Shown here piece by piece: positions 19,379-28,636 of a stretch of 64,000 nt of DNA. Numbering within the stretch: position 1 is the stretch's first letter; each line of letters opens with the position of its first letter. The position numbers and the translations under genes are program-made. The stretch spans positions 1 to 64,000 of the forward strand of contig NZ_JALHBS010000016.1 of assembly GCF_024195285.1 (NCBI RefSeq), in the 5' to 3' direction. This DNA is from Aurantimonas marianensis. Its GTDB lineage: Bacteria > Pseudomonadota > Alphaproteobacteria > Rhizobiales > Rhizobiaceae. A model generated the notes under the pieces. It ran no database searches and was not told the DNA's origin. It saw only the letters and a list, made by a program, of their open reading frames with translations.

Positions 19379-19549
19379 GAGCGGCGAAACTCCGGATTTG
19401 GCGAGCGGCGGGATTCGTTTCCTTCTCTTAGCATTTTCGTGGCCCGCGTCACGGCAAAGCTTGCGCGCCGCTGTCGGCCGGGCAGCGGAGCGCGGCGGCG
19501 AGGGCAGTGATGGATTTGTCAGGCGCCGCCTACGGCGTTATGAGGCGCG

Positions 19550-20437
19550 ATGGCCTACACCGTCGCCGCCTTCTACCGCTTCGTCCCGCTCGATGATCTG
19601 CCGGCGCAAAAGGCGGCGCTCGCCGCCTTTTGCGCCGAGCGCGGGGCACGCGGCACGATCCTGCTTGCGCCGGAAGGCGTCAACGGCACCATCGCCGGCA
19701 CGCAACAGGCGATCGCCGCGATCCTCGAGGAACTCGACCGCCGCTGCGGCATCAGGCGCGGCGAGGTGAAATTCTCCGAAGCCGCTGCCTGGCCCTTCGC
19801 GCGGTTGAAGATCCGCATCCGGCCGGAGATCATCACCCTGCGCGCGCCCGAGGCCGATCCGTCGTCGCAAGCCGGCACCTATGTCGAGGCGCCGGACTGG
19901 AACGCGCTGATCGCCGACCCGGATGTCATCCTCGTCGACACGCGCAACCGCTACGAGACAAAGGTTGGCGGTTTTGCCGGCGCGATCGATCCCGGCATCG
20001 ACAGTTTCACCGGGTTCAAGGACTTCGTCGAAACGCGGCTCGACCCGTCAAAGCATCGCAAGGTGGCGATGTTCTGCACCGGCGGCATCCGCTGCGAAAA
20101 GGCGTCGGCCTACATGCTGTCGAAGGGGTTTAAGAGCGTCTTCCACCTCAAGGGCGGCATCCTGAAATATCTCGAGGAAGTGCCGGAATCCGATAGCCGC
20201 TGGCAAGGCGATTGCTACGTTTTCGACAGCCGCGTCGCGGTCGGCCACGGACTTGCGGCGAGCGGATGGGCCGCCTGTTTCGGTTGCGGCGCGCCGCTCT
20301 CGCCCGCTGATCGGGCTTCGCCGGCCTTCGAGGACGGCGTTTCCTGCCCGCATTGCATCGACCGGCTCACCGACGAGAAAGCCGCGGCGCTGCGCGAGCG
20401 CCAGCGGCAGATGACGGCGCGCGAACCGGCGGACTGA
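19550..20437 (+). CDS. trhO: tRNA uridine(34) hydroxylase, rhodanese family
   Basis: TrhO (YceA) proteins introduce the 5-hydroxyuridine modification at wobble position 34 of some tRNAs. The N-terminal UPF0176 domain contains GTILLAPEGVNGTIAGT; the rhodanese domain contains DTRNRYETKVGGF and the catalytic Cys176 in MFCTGGIRCEKASAY. A C-terminal zinc-knuckle-like CFGCG...CPHC follows near 245-268. At 295 residues it is slightly shorter than the E. coli protein. MAYTVAAFYRF is the family N-terminus. It is convergent with ald. Confidence 0.92.
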   Translation: MAYTVAAFYRFVPLDDLPAQKAALAAFCAERGARGTILLAPEGVNGTIAGTQQAIAAILEELDRRCGIRRGEVKFSEAAAWPFARLKIRIRPEIITLRAPEADPSSQAGTYVEAPDWNALIADPDVILVDTRNRYETKVGGFAGAIDPGIDSFTGFKDFVETRLDPSKHRKVAMFCTGGIRCEKASAYMLSKGFKSVFHLKGGILKYLEEVPESDSRWQGDCYVFDSRVAVGHGLAASGWAACFGCGAPLSPADRASPAFEDGVSCPHCIDRLTDEKAAALRERQRQMTAREPAD

Positions 20438-20452
20438 TGGTCGTTCGCCGGG

Positions 20453-21568
<1,116 letters not shown>

Positions 21569-21585
21569 GATGGTCCTCCTCGGGG

Positions 21586-21599
21586 CGATCGCGCGATCG
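21586..21599. repeat. 14-bp perfect palindrome in the ald 5' region
   Basis: CGATCGCGCGATCG is self-complementary over all 14 bases and lies 18 bp upstream of the ald start codon, in the ald-lrp divergent spacer. It may be a regulator site or chance in GC-rich DNA. Confidence 0.4.
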
Positions 21600-21664
21600 T
21601 GCCGCGATGGGGCTGCAATGTCCTCTCGAAATGGGATGGTTCGACGGCGGCGTTAGCAAGGACC

Positions 21665-21690
21665 TTGCGCCAACAGCCCGTCAGGCGCAA
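21665..21690. promoter_or_regulatory. Inverted repeat just upstream of the Lrp-type gene, candidate operator
   Basis: TTGCGCC (21665-21671) and GGCGCAA (21684-21690) form a perfect 7-bp inverted repeat with a 12-nt spacer. It ends 11 nt before the regulator start codon, where no ribosome-binding site is visible. The position fits autorepression by the Lrp-type protein. Confidence 0.5.
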
Positions 21691-21701
21691 AAATCCCGCG
21701 C

Positions 21702-22175
21702 ATGGAGCCGTTCGATCGATTCGACCTTGCCATCATGCGCGCCTTGGAGCGCGAGGGGCGGCTGGCGAACAACACCCTCGCCGAACGGGTCGGCCTGTCG
21801 CCGTCGGCCTGCTCGCGCCGGCTCGACCGGCTGGAGGCGACCGGCGCGATCCTCAGCTATCACGCGCGCCTGTCCAACCACGTCCTCGGCCATCCGATCA
21901 CCGTCGTCGTGCATATCTCCCTGTCCGGCCAGAGCGAGCGCCAACTGGCCGAGTTCGAGGCGGCTGCGAAGCGCTGCCCCAACGTCGTGGTCTGCTTTCT
22001 GATGTCCGGCGAATACGATTATCTGCTGCGGATCGCCGCGCGCGATCTCGCGGATTACGAGCGCATCCACAAGACCCATCTGTCGGCGTTTCCCCATGTC
22101 GTTCGGATCAACTCGTCCTTCGCGCTGCGCGAGGTGCTCGATCGCTCGACGGTGCGGATCGACCCGGGCGTGTGA
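21702..22175 (+). CDS. Lrp/AsnC-family transcriptional regulator
   Basis: A 157-residue regulator with an N-terminal helix-turn-helix (FDLAIMRALEREGRLANNTLAERVGLSPSACSRRL, residues about 6-40, written here in part) and a C-terminal RAM domain that binds amino acids and forms octamers. It is divergent from ald, so it is probably the alanine-responsive regulator (AldR type). No GGAG-type RBS precedes the ATG at 21702; the inverted repeat ends 11 nt upstream, so the mRNA may be leaderless or have a very short leader. Confidence 0.92.
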   Translation: MEPFDRFDLAIMRALEREGRLANNTLAERVGLSPSACSRRLDRLEATGAILSYHARLSNHVLGHPITVVVHISLSGQSERQLAEFEAAAKRCPNVVVCFLMSGEYDYLLRIAARDLADYERIHKTHLSAFPHVVRINSSFALREVLDRSTVRIDPGV

Positions 22176-22196
22176 GCCGGGGGCGATCGCTGCCTC

Positions 22197-23711
22197 TCAG
22201 CCTGCAGCCACTTCGGCGACGTCCGTCGGCCCGGCCGCCGCCGCCCGCGCATGCGCGGCGAACACCCGGCCGACGCCGATGAGGATCGGCCGGTCAACGC
22301 CGATCTGAGCGACGATCGCGCCGAGGCTGGCGAGCGTGCCGGCCGCCTTGGTTTCATCGTCGCGGGAGAGATTCGCCGCGACCGCCACCGGCGTCGTCTC
22401 CGGCAGGCCGTTGGCGATCAGCCGCGCGGCGATTTTCGACGCCATCCGGCCGCCCATGTAGAAGATCGTCGTCGCATGATCGTCGGCCAGCGCCCGCCAG
22501 TCGAGATCCTCCGGCAGGTCGCCTCGCTTGGAATGCCCGGTGACGAAGCGCACCTGTTGGGCGCGGTCGCGGTGGGTCAGCGAGACCCCGAAGCTTGCCG
22601 CCAGCGCCGAGGCGGCGGTGATGCCCGGCACGATGGCCACCGGAATGTTCTCGCGATGCAGCTCGTTGAGTTCCTCGCCGGCCCTGCCGAACACCGAGAC
22701 ATCGCCGGATTTCAGCCGCACCACATGCTTGCCCGCCTTGGCGAACTGCACCATCATCCGGTTGATGTCTTCCTGCCGGCAGCTCTCGCGGGCGGCGCGC
22801 TTGCCGACCAGCATGCGCTTGGCTTCGCGACGGGCGAGTTCCAGAATGTCGTCGGAGACGAGATCGTCGAACAGGATGACGTCGGCCGCCTGCAGCGCGC
22901 GCACGGCTTTCAGCGTCAGCAATTCGGCTTCGCCGGGGCCTGCGCCGACCAGGGTGACGCGACCGCCGGCCTCTGGCGAACGGGCGAGACCGCCGACGAA
23001 GTCCTGGGCATCGCGCTCGGCGTTCGCGTCCGGCGCCCGGGTCGTGAAGGCACGGTCGGAAAAGCGTTCCCAGAAGGCGCGGCGCAGCGGGCCCGGCGCG
23101 AGGCGGTCGACCACCTCGGCGCGGAGTTTCGACGCCAGCGCCGCCCAGCCGGCAAGCGCCGGCGGCAGCAAGGTCTCGATGCGCCGGCGGATCGCCTGGC
23201 CGAGGATCGGCGCGGCGCCGTCGGTGGAAATGCCGATGACCACAGGCGAGCGGTTGACGATCGAGCCGAAGCGGAAGTCGCAGAAGGCCGGCTTGTCGAC
23301 GACATTGACCGGAACGCCCGCCGCGCGCGCGGCGCAGGCAAAGGCCTGCGCCTCGGCGTCCGCCTCGACATCGCCGACGGCGATCGCCGCGCCGGCGAAG
23401 ATGTCGGTCGACCACGGCCGGTCGTGATGGAGGATGCGACCCGAAACCGGCGGCGCGGCCAGAAGCGCGACCATCTCGTCGTCCAGCGCCTCGGTCGGCG
23501 CATAGAGGTCGACATGCGCCCCGGCCGAGGCCAGCAGTTCCGCCTTCCACGCCGCACCCTCCGAGCCGCCGGCCATGACCACACGCTTGGCCGCAAGATC
23601 GAAGAACACCGGCAGGCTGGCGAGTTGCCCCATGCGCGCCGGACGCGAAGGCTCACGCTCGCCGATCCCATCGTCGGAGCGGGCGTCGTGGATGAACGGG
23701 CGCTCGGCCAT
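22197..23711 (-). CDS. cysG: Siroheme synthase, trifunctional CysG
   Basis: A 504-residue fusion that makes sirohaem from uroporphyrinogen III for sulfite/nitrite reductase. The N-terminal CysG-B part (NAD-dependent precorrin-2 dehydrogenase and ferrochelatase) shows LPVFFDLAAKRVVMAGGSEGA and a Ser in VVIGISTDGAAP; the C-terminal SUMT methyltransferase begins VTLVGAGPGEAELLTLKA. ATG at 23711 has GAGGACGACC before it; in-frame sequence upstream adds 28 non-conserved residues. About 30 extra residues precede the dehydrogenase domain. No sulfite-reductase gene is adjacent in the window. Confidence 0.95.
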   Translation of the reverse strand: MAERPFIHDARSDDGIGEREPSRPARMGQLASLPVFFDLAAKRVVMAGGSEGAAWKAELLASAGAHVDLYAPTEALDDEMVALLAAPPVSGRILHHDRPWSTDIFAGAAIAVGDVEADAEAQAFACAARAAGVPVNVVDKPAFCDFRFGSIVNRSPVVIGISTDGAAPILGQAIRRRIETLLPPALAGWAALASKLRAEVVDRLAPGPLRRAFWERFSDRAFTTRAPDANAERDAQDFVGGLARSPEAGGRVTLVGAGPGEAELLTLKAVRALQAADVILFDDLVSDDILELARREAKRMLVGKRAARESCRQEDINRMMVQFAKAGKHVVRLKSGDVSVFGRAGEELNELHRENIPVAIVPGITAASALAASFGVSLTHRDRAQQVRFVTGHSKRGDLPEDLDWRALADDHATTIFYMGGRMASKIAARLIANGLPETTPVAVAANLSRDDETKAAGTLASLGAIVAQIGVDRPILIGVGRVFAAHARAAAAGPTDVAEVAAG

Positions 23712-23940
23712 ATGGTCGTCCTCGTTGAGGTACAGCTTGCAGTCACTCTGCATAAGCCGTGAGCGGTCGGCAAGGCGAGGCCAGATTTTGCGCATTTGGT
23801 CGCGAAATGAGGTCAGTCTTTCGTCTGTAGGGTCGGCGCGGCAAGATGGCGTGCTCTCAGCGGCCGCCTCCTCTCTTATCGAGACGGTCGGCCCAAAATC
23901 TCCGCCATGATGTCGTGTCGCTTGTCGCCACCGCTCGGTC

Positions 23941-23964
23941 GATATATCTTCTTGCTATATAGCA
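23941..23964 (+). promoter_or_regulatory. Paired palindromes in the vapBC promoter, candidate autoregulatory operator
   Basis: GATATATC (23941-23948) and TGCTATATAGCA (23953-23964) are perfect palindromes with centres 14 bp apart, ending 14 bp before the antitoxin ATG. VapB/VapC complexes bind such AT-rich palindromes in their own promoters; the sites also contain the only TATA-like sequences upstream. Confidence 0.6.
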
Positions 23965-23978
23965 TTCGGAGGTTTGGA

Positions 23979-24221
23979 ATGAGCACGGCGAAAGTCTTCT
24001 GGTCGGGGCGTTCCCAGGCGGTCCGGCTTCCCAAGGAGTTTCGGTTCGCCGGCGAGACCGTGCGGATCCGGCGGCACGGCAGCGCCGTCATCCTGGAACC
24101 CGTGGAGCAGGACTGGAAGTGGCTCGACGATCTGATCGGCCCCGTGGACAGTGATTTCCAGAGCGCGGCCAAGGCGCGCCCGACAGAGGAACAGGAACGC
24201 GATTTCAGCGTCTTCGAATGA
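23979..24221 (+). CDS. vapB: VapB-type antitoxin (AbrB/MazE fold)
   Basis: An 80-residue antitoxin. The N-terminal AbrB-like DNA-binding domain (STAKVFWSGRSQAVRLPKEF) is typical of the VapB/VagC family; the acidic C-terminal half would wrap the toxin. ATG at 23979 has GGAGG at 23968-23972, preferred to in-frame codons 72 nt upstream that cover the promoter palindromes. Its stop overlaps the vapC start (ATGA), giving translational coupling. Confidence 0.9.
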   Translation: MSTAKVFWSGRSQAVRLPKEFRFAGETVRIRRHGSAVILEPVEQDWKWLDDLIGPVDSDFQSAAKARPTEEQERDFSVFE

Positions 24222-24610
24222 AATTCCTGCTTGATACCAACGCGGTCATCGCCGTTTTGAAGGGCAATGCCGACGTTTTTGCCAGGCTCAAGCGACATCC
24301 GCCTGATCGCTACGCCATCTCCGTCGTCGTCGCGCACGAACTCTATTACGGTGCGTATAGGAGCGTCCGGGTTGGGGAAAATCTGGCGCGGTTGGATGAA
24401 TTGCGGTTCCCGGTCCTCGAAATCGATCCGGAAGACGCGCGGCAGGCCGCGCGGATTCGGGCGAAACTCGCAGTCGTCGGATTGCCGATCGGACCCTATG
24501 ACGTCCTCATCGCGGGGCAGGCGATGGCGCGCTCATTGACGCTCGTCACGCACAACCGGCGCGAGTTCGAACGCGTCGAAGGCCTCCGAGTGGAAGATTG
24601 GGAGGCCTGA
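24218..24610 (+). CDS. vapC: VapC-type PIN-domain ribonuclease toxin
   Basis: A 130-residue PIN-domain RNase. The acidic metal-binding residues are visible: Asp6 in MKFLLDTNAV, Glu41 in VAHELYYGA and Asp95 in GPYDVLIAGQA, with THNRREF near 111-117. Family members cleave initiator tRNA or rRNA when the antitoxin is degraded. It overlaps vapB by 4 bp. The length is normal and no catalytic residue is missing, so the module looks active. Confidence 0.93.
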   Translation: MKFLLDTNAVIAVLKGNADVFARLKRHPPDRYAISVVVAHELYYGAYRSVRVGENLARLDELRFPVLEIDPEDARQAARIRAKLAVVGLPIGPYDVLIAGQAMARSLTLVTHNRREFERVEGLRVEDWEA

Positions 24611-24732
24611 AGAGGGCCGCCCCCAAAACTCTGGCCCGCCATGGTTCTCGACCAGCGTGGTCTGTGGCGCCAAGCCGTTCCCAGAACTCCGCTCCCTCCG
24701 TCACCGGAGCGGACGCGCCCCGCCTCCGCGCC

Positions 24733-24871
24733 GTCATCCTCGGCCGCAGGCCGGGGATCCATGCCAAGCCGGTGCCACCGCCAAACCGTTGCCGAAAGCC
24801 CGCCCCTTTCTTCACTGCAGCGGACACGACGCGCGTGGAGACATGGATCCCCGCGCAAGCGCGAGGATGAC
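24733..24871. repeat. Inverted pair of 30-bp rhizobial-type intergenic repeats
   Basis: At 24733-24763 GTCATCCTCG ... GGGGATCCATG and at 24842-24871 CATGGATCCCC ... CGAGGATGAC are reverse complements at both ends with different centres. Each unit is itself a near-hairpin, since the region between the arms is GC-palindromic. I recall intergenic repeats of the type GGATCCCCG...GAGGATGAC as common in alphaproteobacterial genomes. Confidence 0.55.
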
Positions 24872-25266
24872 GAGGCTCAAAGGTCGGCGGCCTTCTTGCA
24901 CCGGGGAGACGAAGAGACCGTTGGCCTTCTCAAAACCCCTACCGCCCGAAAAATTTCTCCCCACTCTTTTCCGCTCCCGCATAATCCCCTCACCGCCGGC
25001 CCACGGAACGGGCGCGAATGATCACCGGGATCGTTCGTTGGGCCAAGGGGAGAAATCCCCGGCGGTGCGGTGTCCGCGACGGGGCTTCTTCCGGAGAAGC
25101 GCCGGCCCGGACGGCCCTTTGCTCCCGCCGGACCGTCCCCCACTGATGAGGGGTCCGTGGTCTGGGTCCACTTGAACGCCCCCGCCAGGGGCGTGAAGAT
25201 CCGGCAGCGCGCGCAAGCCCATGAGAAAGGCGGGGTTTGCGTGTCGAAGGGTTGCTCAGATACCGC

Positions 25267-25330
25267 GCGGGATGCCGGAGGCGAACCGTATGACGTAAAA
25301 CAGTCGGAGGGTTCGCCTCCGGCGTCCCGC
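25267..25330. repeat. 21-bp inverted repeat (hairpin) with one mismatch
   Basis: Bases 25267-25287 pair with 25310-25330 over 21 positions with a single mismatch; the core is GCCGGAGGCGAACC against GGTTCGCCTCCGGC. The loop is 22 nt and AT-richer. It resembles a REP/RIME-like palindromic element or a structured RNA; no T-tract follows, so a terminator is unlikely. Confidence 0.55.
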
Positions 25331-25477
25331 CGCTCGTCAGGGCGGCATCCATACTCGCGACGGAAGAAGGAACGATCAGTTTCGGGGAATGCCAGAACCG
25401 GCCGCAAACGTGGCGCGGGCGATGACGCGCGTCCTCACTGGGAGACTTGAATGGAAGCGAAGCGGCGACGACCGTCG

Positions 25478-26659
25478 CTAATACGGCAGCCCGACATAAT
25501 TCTCGGCCAGCGCCGTCTGCGCCGCTTGCGAGCCGGCGAGATAGTCGAATTCGGCTTCCTGGATGCGCTGGGAGAAGGTGCCCTCCTCGCCGAACATGTG
25601 GATCATCGAGGTGAACCACCAGGAAAACCGCTCGGCCTTCCAGACACGGGCAAGCGCCGTCTCGGAATAGGTCTTCAGCAGTTGGTCGTCCTTGTCGCGA
25701 TAATGGGCGATCAGCGCCCGCGACAGATAATGGACATCGGAGACCGCCAGATTCAGTCCCTTGGCGCCGGCCGGCGGCACGATATGCGCGGCGTCCCCGG
25801 CCAGGAACAGCCGGCCGTGGCCCATCGGCTCGGCGACGAAGGATCGGAGCGGCGCGATCGATTTCTCGATCGAGGGCCCGCGCTTGAGGTGAGCCGCGAC
25901 GGCCACGGGAAGCCGCGCCTCGAGTTCGTCGAAGAAGCGTTCGTCCGGCCAGTTGGCGACATCGTCGCCGGCGTCGCACTGGAGACAGTAGCGCGACAAT
26001 TGCGGACTTCTGAGCGAGCAGAGCGCGAAGCCGCGCGCATGATGGGCGTAGATCAGCTCGTCCTGGATCGGCGGCGTCCGGGTGAGGATGCCGAGCCAGC
26101 CGAACGGATAAACCCGTTCGAAGGTCCGCAGCAGATCGGCCGGAATGGTCTGGCGGCAAACGCCGTGGAAGCCGTCGCAACCGGCGACGTAATCGCATTC
26201 GAGGCTGTGCTCGCCGTCCACGGTATGGAAGGTCACGAACGGCGCGTCGGTGGCGATGTCTTGCGGCCGCACGTCCTCGGCCCCGTGGATGATCGGGACG
26301 CCGGCCTCGTCGAGCGCGTCGTAAAGGTCGTGCGTGAGCTCGGTTTCGCCGTATATGGTGACGGTCTTGCCGGTCAGGTCGCGAAGCGGGATGTGCAGCA
26401 CTTCGCCGCGCCAGGCGATGTCGAACCCGTCATGGACGAGTCCCTCGCGGTCGAGACGGCCGCCGACGCCGGCTGTCCGCAAGATGTCCGTGGTGGCTTT
26501 TTCTAGCATGTCGGCGCCCATGCGCGACAAGACGTCGTCGCGGCTCCCGCGTTCCAGGACGACGCTGTCGATCCCCGCCCGGTGAAGGATGAGCGCCAGC
26601 AGCAATCCGGCGGGGCCGCCGCCGATGATGGCGACGCGAGTGCGTTCCAGATGTCTCAT
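25478..26659 (-). CDS. pobA: 4-hydroxybenzoate 3-monooxygenase
   Basis: A 393-residue FAD monooxygenase that converts 4-hydroxybenzoate to protocatechuate with NADPH and O2. FAD-binding GGGPAG is at 13-18, the DG motif is in DYVAGCDGFHG, and the GD motif is in FLAGDAAHIVPPAGAKGLNLA, all in PobA-like context (LERGSRDDVLSRMGADML). ATG at 26659 has GGAG 8 nt upstream. No protocatechuate genes and no PobR regulator are adjacent in this window, so the rest of the beta-ketoadipate pathway must be elsewhere. Confidence 0.93.
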   Translation of the reverse strand: MRHLERTRVAIIGGGPAGLLLALILHRAGIDSVVLERGSRDDVLSRMGADMLEKATTDILRTAGVGGRLDREGLVHDGFDIAWRGEVLHIPLRDLTGKTVTIYGETELTHDLYDALDEAGVPIIHGAEDVRPQDIATDAPFVTFHTVDGEHSLECDYVAGCDGFHGVCRQTIPADLLRTFERVYPFGWLGILTRTPPIQDELIYAHHARGFALCSLRSPQLSRYCLQCDAGDDVANWPDERFFDELEARLPVAVAAHLKRGPSIEKSIAPLRSFVAEPMGHGRLFLAGDAAHIVPPAGAKGLNLAVSDVHYLSRALIAHYRDKDDQLLKTYSETALARVWKAERFSWWFTSMIHMFGEEGTFSQRIQEAEFDYLAGSQAAQTALAENYVGLPY

Positions 26660-26759
26660 GAGACGCTCCATAGGTCGGCGCTGCGGCTGTTCATCGAGGC
26701 GGTGCGCACGACGGCGGGCCGGCTCGGCCTGACCGGCCTGAGTCGGTCGCGAGCGCCGG

Positions 26760-27872
26760 TCAGTCCTCGACCAGGATCGTGCCGGCGACCGCGATGCCGA
26801 AGCCGGTGAGGCCGACATAGGCCCGCTCATGCGTCGCCAGCACGGAGATCGACCGGATGTGGAGGTCGCGCAGGATCTGGGCGCCGACGCCGATCTCACG
26901 CCAGCGCTGCTGGCGTTTCAGCGCGCTGCCATGGCGTTCGCCGTCGGCATGGTCCGCCACGGCATCCTCGGTGAGGAAGTCGTCGACATTCGGTGTCCTG
27001 AGCAGCATCAGCACGCCGCGCCCGTGGCTTTTCAGCTGGTCGACGGCGATTTCCACCCATGTCTTTGCATCACGGGTACGGCCGAACAGGTCGAGTACCG
27101 GCTGCTCGCGATGGATGCGGGTCGGCACCTTCTCGCCGTCGCGCACGTCGCCGAAGACGGCGACGACATGCTGCATCTGGTCGAAGGGGGTCTCGTAGAT
27201 CCGCACCTGGGCGGCCATGCCGCCGACGGTCATTGCTTCCTGCTTGACACAGGTGACGAAGGATTCCCGCCGGATGCGATAGGAGATCAGGTCCTCGATC
27301 GAGATGATCTTCAGGCCGTGCTCGCGCGCGAAGGGAACGAGCTCAGTGAGGCGCTTGACCGTGCCGTCGTCATTGACGACTTCGGCGAGGACGCCGGCGG
27401 GCTCCAGCCCCGCGAGCTTGGCAAGGTCGGTGCCGGCCTCGGTATGGCCGGAGCGGGTCAAAACGCCGCCGTCCCGCGCGATCAGCGGGAAGATGTGGCC
27501 AGGCCTGAGAAAGTCGGTCCCGGCGCAATTGTCGTTGGCCAGCGCCCGCACGGTGTTCGTGCGTTCCTCGGCGGAGATGCCCGTCGTCATGCCGACCTTG
27601 TAGTCGACCGAGACGGTAAAGGCGGTGCGCATCGGGTCGAGATTGTTGGCGACCATCGGCGGCAGGTTCAGCTTGTCGGCCCGCTCGGCGGTCATCGGCA
27701 CGCAGATGATGCCGCTGGTGTGGCGGATCATGAAGGCCATCCGCTCGGGCGTCGCCTTCGACGCCGCCATGATCAGGTCGCCCTCGTTCTCCCGATCGGT
27801 GTCGTCGACGACGACGACCGGTTCTCCCGCCGCGATCGCCGCGATCGCGTCTTCGATGCTGTCGAGTTCCAT
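26760..27872 (-). CDS. ribB: 3,4-dihydroxy-2-butanone 4-phosphate synthase fused to a degenerate GTP cyclohydrolase II-like domain (RibBX type)
   Basis: The N-terminal 200 residues form an intact RibB domain making the four-carbon riboflavin precursor from ribulose 5-phosphate: DDTDRENEGDLIMAA, TSGIICVPM and LTRSGHTEAGTDLA. The C-terminal 160 residues align with GTP cyclohydrolase II in layout, but the zinc-binding cysteines are absent: where ECLTGDVFGSLRCDC is expected the sequence reads EQPVLDLFGRTRDA. It is thus unlikely to open GTP and fits the RibBX variant known in Proteobacteria. A separate RibA is expected elsewhere. No FMN riboswitch was seen upstream. Confidence 0.92.
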   Translation of the reverse strand: MELDSIEDAIAAIAAGEPVVVVDDTDRENEGDLIMAASKATPERMAFMIRHTSGIICVPMTAERADKLNLPPMVANNLDPMRTAFTVSVDYKVGMTTGISAEERTNTVRALANDNCAGTDFLRPGHIFPLIARDGGVLTRSGHTEAGTDLAKLAGLEPAGVLAEVVNDDGTVKRLTELVPFAREHGLKIISIEDLISYRIRRESFVTCVKQEAMTVGGMAAQVRIYETPFDQMQHVVAVFGDVRDGEKVPTRIHREQPVLDLFGRTRDAKTWVEIAVDQLKSHGRGVLMLLRTPNVDDFLTEDAVADHADGERHGSALKRQQRWREIGVGAQILRDLHIRSISVLATHERAYVGLTGFGIAVAGTILVED

Positions 27873-27944
27873 GCCTGTCCCCGCTAGATCCTACAGGCGT
27901 CCTAAGCCGAAGCGGCGCGCCGTTCAATGCCGCCCGAAGCGGCG

Positions 27945-28406
27945 TCAGCCGCGGCCGCGATAGGGCGGCACGCCCTGATCCGGCAGGTAGACGCCTTCGG
28001 GTGCCGGGCCGGTCTGCCAGAACACGTCGATCGGGATGCCGCCGCGCGGATACCAGTAGCCGCCGATCCTCAGCCAGAGCGGCTTCGTCGCCTCGACGAT
28101 GCGCCGCCCCACCGTGACGGTGCAGTCCTCGTGAAAGGCGCCGTGGTTGCGGAAGCTGGTAAGGAACAGCTTCAGCGATTTCGATTCCACCAGCCTCTCG
28201 TCAGGGGCGTAGTCGATCACCAGATGGGCGAAGTCCGGCTGCCCGGTGACCGGACAGAGCGAGGTGAACTCCGGACAGGTGAATCGGACGATGGCCGGCG
28301 CCCCCGCCCCGCGCCGATAGGGCACGGTTTCCAGGACCGCTTCGTCGGGCGAGGCGGCCGGGCGCGCGTCGCGGCCGAGCTGTGAGAGATCGTCTGGTTG
28401 GACCAT
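27945..28406 (-). CDS. queF: NADPH-dependent 7-cyano-7-deazaguanine reductase
   Basis: QueF reduces the nitrile of preQ0 to preQ1 in queuosine synthesis. The 153-residue protein is the short unimodular type. The catalytic Cys51 and Asp58 are in [14 protein letters not shown], and the QueF motif [18 protein letters not shown] is complete near 75-91. ATG at 28406 is chosen since [13 protein letters not shown] is conserved-looking and upstream in-frame residues are not. No preQ1 riboswitch was recognised. It is divergent from the hydrolase-OsmC gene, 230 bp away. Confidence 0.95.
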   Translation of the reverse strand: MVQPDDLSQLGRDARPAASPDEAVLETVPYRRGAGAPAIVRFTCPEFTSLCPVTGQPDFAHLVIDYAPDERLVESKSLKLFLTSFRNHGAFHEDCTVTVGRRIVEATKPLWLRIGGYWYPRGGIPIDVFWQTGPAPEGVYLPDQGVPPYRGRG

Positions 28407-28636
28407 GGGGCTTCCAATCGGAATGCTGGCGTGGATCGCAGCCATGTAGATGGATCGGCCGGCGGTTGGTAGAGGAGGCGGGACGATCAGCGGCCGCGCG
28501 TATCTGATCGTGTTTTCCGCGCGCGCTCGGCAAAGGAAGACCATGCCTCCCGGTCCTTCGACCGGCGGGAGCTGCCGGCGTGTGATGAAAGCGGTTATCG
28601 TCCGGCCATCGCAACCAACATCGGAGTCCCAGAAGC

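Larger units (their letters stand above)
24611..25477. other. 867-bp non-coding region with palindromic repeats
   Basis: Open frames here overlap on both strands and have low-complexity Arg/Pro-rich translations with no domain and no good RBS, so none is called as a gene. The region carries a long-range inverted pair (24733-24763 with 24842-24871) and a 21-bp hairpin (25267-25330). It follows a toxin-antitoxin pair and precedes pobA, a position typical of a tolerated accessory insertion point. Confidence 0.6.

Noticed and set aside
24877-25450. Overlapping open frames in the gap before pobA
   Set aside because: All are low-complexity Arg/Pro/Gly translations over palindromic repeat DNA, without RBS or domain.
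27873-27944. FMN riboswitch upstream of ribBX
   Set aside because: The spacer to the next gene is only 72 bp, too short for the aptamer, and no conserved core was seen.
28407-28636. preQ1 riboswitch upstream of queF
   Set aside because: No short hairpin with an A-rich tail overlapping the RBS could be found.
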